A stretch of DNA of 64,000 bases. Source: Parnassius smintheus behrii. Lineage: Eukaryota; Arthropoda; Insecta; Lepidoptera; Papilionidae. The translations under genes and the position numbers were made by a program. Below the pieces are notes generated by a model. It was given only the letters and a program-made list of their open reading frames with translations. It was not told the DNA's origin and searched no databases. The stretch is from positions 36,592,138 through 36,656,137 of the forward strand of contig JAUPFT010000014.1 in assembly GCA_036936625.1 (NCBI GenBank). Reading direction: 5' to 3'. Every line of letters starts with the position of its first letter. The stretch's first letter is position 1. Shown in pieces: positions 20,176 through 32,000 of the stretch.

Positions 20176-20895
20176 CTAGGCATGTCGATCTAAAATCGAT
20201 TAATTGAAAAATCAATTTTTTAGATCGATCCGAAGCACCGCATCGATTCACTGAATCGATCCAAAAACCTCTAACTAGCGATAAAATTCCAAAACTGTCG
20301 GGGGTAAGACACCGCAGTTTTTAAATTTTTTGCTGTTGGCTGCGGAGGACCCAAAAACAACCGGTCGTACTTGGTTGATCATTTGAACGCAATATATATT
20401 TGAACAAAATAAATATTTATGAACGCATCCAATAATATCGAAAAGTTGTCATTTCATTTTCATTTCTTAAATTCTAATTCTAATCTTACCTGTTGAATGT
20501 TGGTCTATCTTAATCTGTGCTGTGAACAAAGACTATATTGATGTTGTTTTTGGCCTAAAATGTCAAATATAAGTGATACATGTAATCAGTTTGTAGAAAA
20601 AGGGATCGAGTGGCGTATGTGCGAACCACTGTTAACACAAGCATTTCAAGCTTATCAGGAGTGGTTAAAAGGAATATTAGTAATGGTAATTAATAAGATA
20701 ACTAATATTTTATTAAAAAAAATACTAAAGTTCGATTAAAGAAAAAATTGCAAATTCTTGAAATTTCACGTTTGAAAATGTCGCGATTAATCGAAAATCG
20801 ATCTTTTAATCCTCGATTTAATCGATAATCGATTCCAGTATCTTCGATTCAAATCGATTCAGAGATCGATTTTTTTAAGAGTGAATCGACATGCC
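20176..20895. mobile_element. Possible non-autonomous hAT-like element rich in ATCGAT
   Basis: The ends carry related inverted motifs, AGGCATGTCGAT at the left (about 20177) and ATCGACATGCCT at the right (about 20885), with many ATCGAT dyads inside. Flanks share GTGAC, but the 8-bp target duplication is imperfect (5 of 8). A short frame at about 20560-20735 begins MSNISDTCNQ and runs into a GTAATT donor-like site; it is not recognised. Confidence 0.4.
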
Positions 20896-20957
20896 TCCAT
20901 GTGACAACATCGATGATCATCGAACATCCCTATATATAGTTTACGTTTACTCGCCGC

Positions 20958-23817
20958 CAGTGTTGCCACCTTAGTGGATTTTCCACTAAATCTGGTGGTT
21001 TGGAACCCCCTTTTAGTGGCAAATTTTTGCTTTTAGTGGCTAGTGGTTTTTTTAGCGGATTAGGAATTTTATAATAAATTATAAGAAACGAGTCGTTTCA
21101 TATAAATAGTCGTTTCAAACGTCTATTTAGCCATATTTTATACTTTCAAATATAAACCTATATATTTTTAGGAGTATATTTTACTACGCAGGCAACACCA
21201 ATCCACGCATTCACGGGGTTCCCCGTTAAATATATTTAGTATAAGGCAACTAATATAAAACGATGGAATGCAAGGGCGAGATCTATCTGTATCTCGCTCT
21301 CCGGAATACTAAATAGTTGAGAGGGATATAATTTCCGCTTTCTATTCTATTTGACAGCATTTTACAATACTTAGTCCAATGTTTTTGAACTCGGTCACGC
21401 ACGATCACTCGGATTCAGTGCCTCAATGTGCGTTGTTGTTTGTTTTTGTTTCGTTTTGCGATTACACATTTTTAAATAAAAATATTATTCATACGACGTC
21501 ATGCCGAAACCTCAATATTCCCAAAAATTTAGGGATTCTTGGCTTCAAGATCCCGATTTAAAAGAATGGCTTCAAGCAGTTGAAAGTACCACTGGCCAAG
21601 TAGCAAAATGCAAGTTTTTTGGAACGATATTAAGAAGTCACTACGGAGATTTAAAAACACATGCTCTTTCGAAAAAGCACCAACAAAATAGAAAGGTAAA
21701 TTATAGCTTTGTCTTTGTTATTTATAACGGTTCGAACTTGGTCAATTAATGAGGTTGCATTTAAATTTTTCTTATATATTTCATTATTTGTTTATAGGTT
21801 ATCACCAAACAACCTAAGCTGACATTCAAAAAGGAGTCTACTGATAATAAAAAGAAAGATGAAGCCAGAGTTGCCTTATTTACAGCAATGCATACAAGTA
21901 TACGAACAGTTGATCATTTAGGAGAAGTTATTAACCATAGCCATGAAAAAGAAATAAATAAAATGCAGATGCACCGAACTAAGTGCACGTATGTAATAAA
22001 AAATATTTTAGCATCTCATTTTACAGAACTTATAAAAAACGACATTAAAGATCAACCATACAGTTTATTAATAGATGAATCCACAGATATTGCTGTACAA
22101 AAATATTTGGGTTTAGTTATAATTTATTACAGCACTACACATGAAAAAATAGTTTCAACTTATTTGGACCTTGCTGAACTCGACGCATGTAATGCTGAAG
22201 GTATTGTTTCTGCCATAAAGCGGACGCTTAAACATTTCGACTTGCGAATTGAAAACTTAATGGGTATTGGCACAGATAATGCATCGGTGATGGTTGGCGT
22301 AAATAATGGAGTTTTTTCCCGATTGAAACAAGAAATACCGCACTTAGTTTTGGTACGTTGTTTATGCCACTCCTTGCAACTGGCTGTTTCAGCAGCAGCA
22401 AAGGAATTTCTTCCGCGAAATCTTGAATTTTTAATTAGAGAGACATATGATTGGTTTGCTCGCTCGTCTTCCAGACAAGTTATCTATAAAGAGCTATACA
22501 AATCCATCAACGATGGACAGAAGCCTCTTAAAATTGTTCAAGCCTGTCAGACTAGATGGTTATCCATAGAGTCTGCTGTGTCGAGAATTTATACGCAATG
22601 GCTGGAGCTTAAAACTCATTTTTCGATTGCTAAGTTGCACGAAAGGTGCCACACGTCAGAGCTATTGCACTCTATGTATGCGAATGATATAAACTATGCA
22701 TATGTATCATTTATTTATCCAATTTTGATTGATATAAACAGAGTTAATAAAATGTTTGAGTCAAAAAATACGGACCACACCTTATTGTGCGGTGAATTAA
22801 CAAACTTGATTGATACGCTTGTCACCAAAGTAACGTTGCCTACACATAAGATAGATATCTTTACTCAAAATATTCGTGACTATTTGGACCAAAGATGCTA
22901 CCTGGGATTCCGATTCGAAAAACATATTCAAGAAATGAAAGAGAAAGGTTTTCCCCGGGAAGAGGAAGAAGTATTGCGGAATAGGTGCATACAGTTTATA
23001 GTTTGTCTCATTGACGAAATAAAAAACAGATTGCCGGAAAATATTACTCTCATGAAACAAATATCCCGTATAAGTGTCGAAAAAGCCCTGCATCACAACA
23101 AAGAAAATCTTGTTGATATAATGGCTCGGTTCGTAACAAGTACAGAATTAATTGCAAAAATTGACGATCAATGGCAGCAAATTCATTTACTGAGATGGAA
23201 TGAAACAAAAGATACAAAAAATTTTTGGAGCGAAGTCTTGAAATTCAAAGATGCACAAGGTGTTGCTCGATTTCAAGAATTAGCAACATTTGCGATTACA
23301 CTTTTGGTATTGCCACATTCGAATGCCGATGTGGAAAGACTTTTTAGTAGCATGAATATTATAAAAAACAAGCAGCGAAACAGAATGAAGCTAACTCTTT
23401 TGAAATCAATTCTAAAAATACGCTGCGGTATGCAGTTAATGGGAAAGTGCTGCAACAATTATGAAATTCCTTTAAATCTTATAAAACAAATTGGGACGAA
23501 GGAGTCATATCAGTCCGATAAGGATAACAGTAAGGCTGAAAATGAAAATGCGGATTCATCTGAAGACGATTTATTAATGTAAATAATATCTTAAGCAACT
23601 TTATTTTTTTAATTACTAAAAGTAAAAAAATTATATTAACAACAATGAGATTTTTAATAATAAACGTACTTTTACTTTTTTTTTGCTTTAATCATATTCA
23701 TATATCTTAGTGGAAATTTTAGTGGTTTTCAGAGGGGGACATCTTTTTGTTAGTGATTTTCTGGTGGTTTGAGGAGCCTTGTCTGGCGGATTGCTATTTC
23801 ATCCGTTGGCAACACTG
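20958..23817 (+). mobile_element. hAT DNA transposon, nearly intact
   Basis: 2860 bp with terminal inverted repeats CAGTGTTGCCA (left, 20958) and TTGGCAACACTG (right, ending 23817), flanked by a perfect 8-bp duplication CTCGCCGC (20950-20957 and 23818-23825), the hallmark of hAT. It encodes a two-exon transposase. Subterminal 'tagtgg' and 'ggtggttt' motifs repeat at both ends and may bind transposase (inference). The element ends 185 bp upstream of the DM9-gene ATG. Confidence 0.93.
21501..23582 (+). CDS. hAT transposase, two exons
   Basis: Cut-and-paste transposase of about 659 residues. Exon 1 is 21501-21695; the donor is AAG|gtaaat. Exon 2 is 21798-23582; the acceptor is tttatag|gtt. The 102-bp intron is phase 0, and exon 2 is open from its first codon. 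Exon 1 encodes a BED/TTF-like finger preceded by 'YSQKFRDSWLQDPDLKEW'; its second Cys position reads Phe (CKFF), so zinc binding may be lost. Exon 2 has the DHLGE segment, the catalytic-region 'LLIDESTDIAVQKYLG', 'GIGTDNASVM' and 'CLCHSLQLAVS'. It ends with the hAT C-terminal dimerisation motif 'LPHSNADVERLFSSMNIIKN'. The second coding exon alone from ATG 21888 is 564 codons. No stops are seen. The intron and the element ends make this a candidate autonomous copy, apart from the finger change. Confidence 0.88.
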
Positions 23818-24002
23818 CTCGCCGCTTACTTACGTGTTCTTGGCTTGGCCCAAACAAATAGTCGCTTTCATTTTTGTTTTAGATTTTGCTTTGCTTATTG
23901 ATATATTAGCTTATGTAAAGTAATTGTAGATTTCGCGTTTCGTTTAAATTTTACTTGAGTACGTGTGGTTCTTTTTCTACAACAGGTTTCTTCATTTTCG
24001 CC

Positions 24003-24012
24003 ATGTCTGGTT
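24003..24012 (+). CDS. DM9 gene exon 1 (start codon)
   Basis: ATGTCTGGTT followed by donor GTAAGT, encoding Met-Ser-Gly plus one base. It was chosen because the one-base phase joins exon 2 in frame. The context 'cgccATG' is good for initiation. An acceptor-like 'ctacaacag' at about 23975-23983 could mean an upstream non-coding exon. Confidence 0.7.
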
Positions 24013-25448
24013 GTAAGTACCTGTTATCGTGTTTTCACTCTCCTACTTTCCAGTATAATATTCCATAAAATATGTTTATAGTATTACGCAACTATTACTA
24101 ATTACTCATCTTTGTGTGTAACCATACTAAATGGTGACTCATGTGTATGTTTCTTATGTAGGAATCTACCAAAGATACCTAATTCACAGATGCACCATGC
24201 ACAACTATGCTTAGTATTTATCTAGGTACCTTCCTATAAATTTTCATGTTATTATTATGTACTAATCTCGAAAAGTAGCTATTGTAAGCACCTGAAACTT
24301 CTAAATTTAAACTAAAATTTCGAGGCGTGCTATGCTATATGCTATGCTATGCTATCGACAAAACTGCGCATCGGTAATATAAAGCTGTTGCTTTATATTA
24401 CCGATGCGCAGTTTTGTCGATAGCATCATTACGTCATGTCTCGTCGATGGTTTGTAATGATAACGAAAAACAAACTTTAATTTTATTTTACTTTTGTATT
24501 AATTTACTTAACCCATTCAATGCCTTTGGCATCCATGGGCGGCCTGACAATTTTTATTCACATGCTGAGTACGCCCACCGGTGTATCACTTTCTAAGTTA
24601 ATTTTCTCAATCAAACAACAATAAAAATATCAAATATTTTTTAATGCTACATTTTACAATAATCTAGCTATATAGAATGGCCTGTGGATATCTGCGATTT
24701 TAAAAAAAAAATATGCTGAATCTAAGGTTACATGCTAAAGCCACCCATCGGCGCCTTTAATAGATAATCATAGGCTGCGTTTGGCAGAAAACAGTGCTAG
24801 GAAGCGCTTGTAAGCAAAATGGCGATGGCATTATTTATTTTATCTTGTCTCTTACATTAAATCAAGATTATTAAGAGCAGCTTAAATGCCTTTTTGCAAT
24901 TATCTCCTAAACTAAATCAATAAACAATTTTTTTTATTTTCATGCTGTTTAACTGAGGATTGAACTAGAAAAGTTCTTGAGTCAATAACTTGGACTGTAA
25001 ACTAAAGGCGGTATCAAAATTTTAGTTTTATGAAACCACCCTCATATGTATTTGAAACTAGTGGTCCATCCCGGCTTAGCATGTGTGATTTGTGGATATT
25101 AACAACAGTGCCATGTGCTGGGTAGAAATGTCGTTATAAAATATCTGGGTACCTATTCAAACACAAACAAAAAAATTTCATCAAAGTCGATTGAGCCTTC
25201 TTTGAGTTAGCAACACTAATGGACAGCAATTGATTTTTATGTATAGAGATAACAAAGGTGATAAAACACAATATAAGGCAAGAAAAATGAATCACCTTTC
25301 GTGAGTCACTAGTCTAGAGTAAACAATCAATGATAAGGAACATTTACACCTATATATGTTCTGTTTTAGATTTCACTTGAATACATATATCTATGACCAT
25401 ATTATTTTGAATGTGTTTTATATATTGCACTGTGTTGTTGCAGCATAA

Positions 25449-25504
<56 letters not shown>

Positions 25505-25945
25505 CACTTTGAGAAAGTAGTTTGTTCAGAATCGATTTCTGAACCGATTCCTATCATTTTTAATAATTAATATAGGTAATTTTTTTCCCAAAAATAATTA
25601 AAACTACGTAAATTACAGTCACACTAAATCTTTACAGTCAAAACAAACTGAAATGGACCTTAACGTAAGGCAATAAGACTTTTAAGAGTGCAGTTTTATT
25701 CGTATTATTACTAATTCGGTCATTCAAAAAAAATTAAACAAAATTGAACTTTATTTCAAGCACTTTAAAGTCTTTGTGTTGGTGGATTTGTACTGTGACC
25801 ACAACATTCTTCCGGATTTAGTATGACTAATTTGATAAATAATCTGTGCATAAAAATGTTTAACTAAAAATTCAGTGTATGTATTATGATTATAACATAA
25901 TATACTATTTGGGGTGTCTGAGGGTGTGCGTTAATTATGTTACAT

Positions 25946-25976
<31 letters not shown>

Positions 25977-28900
25977 ACCATATGTCGATATACAAATATT
26001 CGTATATTGCCAGGCGGAGGGAAACCAATCAGGACTCCCTTCCATATTACAAATTATCCAGAATCCCCGTAATATACATATTTTTTAATTCATTCTCCTG
26101 CTTAATGCAATTCTTTTGTATGGTGCGACGTTGCCACTCTTATTAGTTATTCCACTTTGTAATATTTTATTTATAGGTGATATTTTGTTTATGTACCTAG
26201 GTATTCGATAGTTTCATATAGTTTGTTTTTTCACAGGAGATAAAAATAGCAGATCTTTATTAGGTAGATTCGTTTAGCACGAATAATAGTTTTTATGAAT
26301 CTGGTTCAGATTAGATTTAATTTTAGTCACTTAAGTTCGTATATTGTTCAAAATAATGAAGTAAATCCACAGAATGTGCAGTTACGAAAAATACGCAATA
26401 TCATTTTTGTCTCTGGCGAAAAAAAAAACCGATAGATGTCATGATTAATTTACCAACTAGTTATACATTTACTAAATACGAAAAAATATCTAGGATTGCC
26501 TAGCCGTGATACATTATAGATTGACTATATTATTATTTATTTTACTATTGTAAATAAGTACTAATTGTAGACATTGACAGGTTGTTAATTTCTGTGGTGT
26601 ATTGTTGCTGACATGAATAACTCCGAAAATATAATTTATTTACATACTTGCTTGTATTGAGTTTTGGTGCTCTCACTGCGAGTTTACGTTTTATGATCAT
26701 TTTCTGAAGGATGAGTGCGAACTATTTACCTGATCTGTACAAAATTACTCTCTACTTAACTAGATTCATTTTTGTGAAAGGCTATTTTTGTTAAATTATG
26801 ATATTATGTTTGGTTTTGCAGTTAATTGAAATACAATTTGTTTGTGTTTGTTGTTGTAAAAACATGCATATCGTGCTCTAATTGGCATCTGTATTGTGAC
26901 CTACGCACATTGAGAACTTTCCACGCTTATCCTTGCTTGCATTTAAGTTTCTTTGGTTATATTTAGTAACTTAGGTGAATAAACTTGTGTTAGTTGATTA
27001 ATGTACTTGACATGGACATTAAACAGAGTATTTACCCATATATGGACGTAAGAATATCCTAAATAAATAAATATTCACACTAAGTTTTATTTGATGTCCA
27101 CTTCTTCGATATCCAATGTCCAAAGTTGTTGCTGATTATTGCATTTTACAATTTATTTATTTTGATTATTTATTTAGTGCTCAAGGCATATTTTGGTATT
27201 TTTTGTCAGTGTATACTGTACTCAGTGCTAGTAGATAATTTTACTCTCCAATTTGTTTTCGTGTCCTTAGATTTAGCTAGGTACACATAATATGGACGGC
27301 CGAATATCCTAAAACATTCATACTGAATGATATTTGACGTCCATATTTTTGAATTTTGTTATATTTCTATATGTGGACGTCAGATTATCGGTAAAGTTTC
27401 ATACCGCACGATATTTGACGTCCATATAACCACACATTAATGATCATTGCTTTAATGACATTTTTCGCTACCGTTTTATTCATATTTTAGTGTAGGGAGG
27501 CCATGCGGTGTAAAATAGTCATTTTGGTGTTTTATAAAATGTTTCGTTCTAGAAATGATAAAACGCTTAGAAGCTTAGAAAACGTGTGTGAAAAATTAAA
27601 TTCTATTTCAACTAACTGCAAAACCAAACATAATATCATAATTTAACAAAAACAGCCTATCACAAATATGAATCTAGTTAAGTAGATAGTAATTTCGTAC
27701 AGATTAGGTACAATAGTCGCTCATCCTTAAGATGCAGTGAGAGCACCAAAACTCAACAAGATCAAGTAAATAAATTATATTTTCGGAGTTATGTCAGCAA
27801 CAATATGCCACAGCCTATTGTAGAAATTAACAACCTATTGGCAGTTAATGCAGTAAAACCTTATACTAAAATGAGTTTCTTCGACCATATTAGGTTATTA
27901 GTCAGAGGTTATTAGTCACAATATAATAAAACAAACTTCTACGAAACCTGTCAATATCTACAATTGAGTCCATCTTCCTGTACTCAATCAGATAGTAACT
28001 TATACTCAAACAGAATTATGGGTTGCTTACAAAATACCTAACAAGAGTTCTTTTAGGCAGATAAGTACCAAATGTAAAACGTTAAAATATAGTGCAGCAT
28101 GAAATAAACCGACAAGCTGACGTCCGCATCTACATTTATAAAAATATAACTAAATTCAAAAATACGGGTGTCAAATACCATTCAGTATAAAAGTTTTAGG
28201 ATGTTCGGACGTCCATATTATATGTAGATAAATGTAAGGTTAAGAAAACAAGTTTAAAAGTAAAATTACTAGTACCAAACCACATAAAAATGTCCTGCAG
28301 ACCGAATTACGGTCACAGCGGCCTGCCTCAATGGAGACTAGCCATTGGCGCAGGACAGGATTATAGTGCCCAAGTGTATGCGCAACCGCAGATGCACTCT
28401 CTCTATTCCCTCATTCTCATAATCCGATGGGGCGGTAAATCGACACGACCGGAGAGAGATCTGGCGCAGGACCATCGGCTTTACGTGCTTTCCGAGGCAC
28501 GGGGGTAATACACCGCCAACTTCCTGACTCCGGGCAGCTATTGAGAATTTCTTGACAGAAAAACTCAATAATTGATTTTTTGGCCCGATCCGAGATTCGA
28601 ACCCAGAATCTCACGATCAGCAGTCGCACTACTACAACCACTAGACCGACGAGGCAGTCATAACCATATATCACTAAATACAAGTAACACGTTGGCAACG
28701 GTGACGGAACGGCACCGTCGCATCTCCTAATTTTGTGCGGAATTCAAATACGGCCGTAAATGGAAGTATTCACAAATCGGGAGCAGCGCTATTATTTTTG
28801 CAACGAAAATTAGCGGAACTACGTAAATATTCAGTACAGCAAGATTGGAAGAAAAGTGACGTCCAATTTTTTTTTAGATTTTGACATTTCTGTGATCAGC

Positions 28901-29022
28901 ATGACAATTTGCGAACATTGCGCTAGGTCTCCTATTTGACGTCCATATATTGGACGTCGTAAGCAGGTTGACGCCACATTATATGCAAAATTGGCCATAG
29001 TGGACGTACAATAAGTTATGGG

Positions 29023-29099
<77 letters not shown>

Positions 29100-32000
29100 C
29101 TGCCTGGTATCATCTATTCTATTCTATGAGGCGACAGAGGAATACTATAATAGATGGGAAGCAGCATATTCCTGATATTGAAAATAATAAAAAAGCTGGA
29201 GCTGTCAAGCCGCCATTCAATTGTGGGAACCTTGGCTAAATCTCCTCATTACTGTTAGAATGAAAATGTGTTACAAAATATATATTGCTGAAAATTTATA
29301 CATGTCAATAAACAATATTGATCAAACATATTCTATACCTAAATATAATAATATTGATCGAAAGTGTTAATTGGGTTTGATAGACACTTAAAATTGTATT
29401 TTGATAATTAATTAAATTGTATATTAATATTAAATTAAATTTAAGTTAACACTGTTACTTTTTGTAACTTAAAAATTTCCATTCCACCTGATTTTACTAC
29501 CCTGAGCAACAGAATAAGGTAATTTTCCTAGTCTTACTGCATCAAATTAATGTTAATGTTTCTAATTTACAGTTCAGTATGGAAACAATCCCCAATACCC
29601 ACCGCCACAAAACCCAATTTATCCTCAAATATATAACCCAGCAAATGCTCCTCCACCAAGCCAACAGGGGCAGCCAAATTTTACTGGCCATCCGTCCTCG
29701 GGTCAAAACCCTCATTACCCGTACCAACCAGGATTTGCATATCCATATCAACCAGGGCCAAATGTTCAACCCACTTCAGTACCAGCTGCAATGTCTTACC
29801 CAAATACTATGCCAGTGTATGGAGGATATCCTGGCCAACCTTCAGCGCCAACACAAAACTATGGGCGTGAGTACTATTTTTTGACTTCTTATGTAAAAAC
29901 CATTATTGTTTAAAACAAAATGATTACAAAAACATTAATAAAACCCGTAAATGTAACCAGATCAAATTAAATAAGAATGTTCTAAGGTCACATTACCAAC
30001 TTACAGTGAGCTCTGCTCCAACAATTTCATCACTATAATTAGGATTTACCTTTTGGAATTTCAGCATCAATAGAATGGATTCCAACTACACCCAGGGATG
30101 CTCCAACATTAAGTGATAAGGCAGTTATTGCTGGTTATGAGGCCTATGATGGTAGTCCACTTTGGGTCATCAGGGCAAGATATGAGGGAGATCTAATTCC
30201 AGGAAAACTTGCCATCAAACATCATGCTGCTTATGTACCATGGGGTGGAAATGAAAATCCTGTCCAGAATATTGAGGTAAAATTTATTAATCTTTATTAT
30301 TATATAGGCCTTTATAATTTCACTGCTGATATATGCATAGTAAAAACAGAATAGTAGGATAACTCCTGCTCCATGCGAGGCTTAAATTAAATGCCTACTG
30401 CTGCAGGGTTGTCACTGTCTTTTGTCTAACAGCTCTCAGTTAGTTTTGTAGTCTCATTTAGTTTTGTAAGTAGTTATAATATTTACAAACAATACATACA
30501 TACCTATGCATCATATTTGTTAAATCATTTCTTTAGTATTCTCTAAAATGTTTGTCAAAAAAAAATTCCAGCTTTACATTACAACATATGCCAAATAACT
30601 AAAATACGAGTAAATTAACACTAAGTATGTGGTGTCAGCTCAGGTTTAATATTAAAAATAAATTTGATGTGATATGATAATTAATGTATTTATTAGGTAT
30701 GTATCTATGTGTAGTAGTAATATAACCTATTAAAAAAAAGCTTATTTACTTACGCATATACTAGAAACGCATATATTAATTTATTTTATAAAAAGAAAAA
30801 AGAAAACGAAAAAAAAGACTGCTAGCAAAATTTTATTAAAAGTCAACAAAGTCGGTGGGCTTTACCGACGCGGCCCGATCTTCTTTTTATTTGGGGTTAC
30901 CTTACCTTTTCTCTAATAAAAATCACAGTGAAGGCAGATTTTACTATGGCGATTTTCATGCGCAGCAATGCCGCGCAGAAGTCTAAACTAGTCGCGCGGC
31001 AATTTGTGTCCTTCGAATACCGCGCGTAGCTGCCGCGCGACCTTGCGCGTCGTGTTTGGACGCCTAACACTCATAACTTTTTCTATGTTGACGTATTTAA
31101 TCCATAAGTGTGGGAAAATTTTAACAGTGTTGGAGATTTAGATTTGTGTGTGTCATAATGACACAAAATTTTAATAAGTAGTTGTGCAATACCGTCTATG
31201 TAGTGTTTTCTCGCCCTGCACCAAAAGTTAGACTTTTTCGTTCATAGCTCTAGACGCATTACTCGCCCGTGGGTAATGGTCTGAGATTGAAAATATTTGT
31301 AATCTTCTTCTTCATGAACACATAAAATTCCATGGCCAGACATCTCCTACTTTAGGTACTTTATTATGGGCATCTCCTACTGTAGGTGTTTTATTACAGG
31401 CTGCTCTTCTATATTATGGTACCATAATATAGAAGAGCATTTGGTCATGTAGAAAGAATGAATGAGGAAAGAGTGACAAAGCAAATTTATATGGCAGATG
31501 TGAACGGCCGCGTCGGGAAGGGACGCCCTAGAAAAAAGTTTATCGACCAAATTTGCGATATTTTGAAAATGGGCCACGTTAGAAGTACCCTTAACCGACG
31601 AGCATGTATGCGTAGATATATGGATGTAAAGGAGGCGAAAGAGGTATGTCAGGATCGTGCCAAATGGAAGTCCGTAGTCTCTGCCTACCCCTCTGGGTGA
31701 CAGGCGTGAGTGTTTATGTTATATGTTTATGTTCACTACAAGTGGGTCGGCTGGACTGTGGTAGGGCCACGCTCTCACAGAATACCAGCGTGAAATAGTA
31801 GCTTAATGCTGCTGTATTTCGTATGGTGAGTGTAGAGAACCGGAGACCCTTTTTACTGGAAATGAGGCATTCCATCTTAGTCCTCACGGGTGACAACGCA
31901 TCTGCATTTTGATTCGTAATCGAGGATAGATGTAGATGTCTATGGGCCACAGCAACCACTTACCATCAGGTGGACTGTATGCTCGTTTGTCACCCTATCC

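Noticed and set aside
28560..28660. Possible tRNA gene on the minus strand
   Set aside because: Same reason: the head belongs to a SINE running to about 28290.
29024..29096. Long TA tract as a functional palindrome
   Set aside because: Simple dinucleotide microsatellite; symmetry is trivial.
31458..31700. 80-codon frame as a small host gene
   Set aside because: It is the C-terminus of an RTE LINE, matching the family end of the ORF at 14536.
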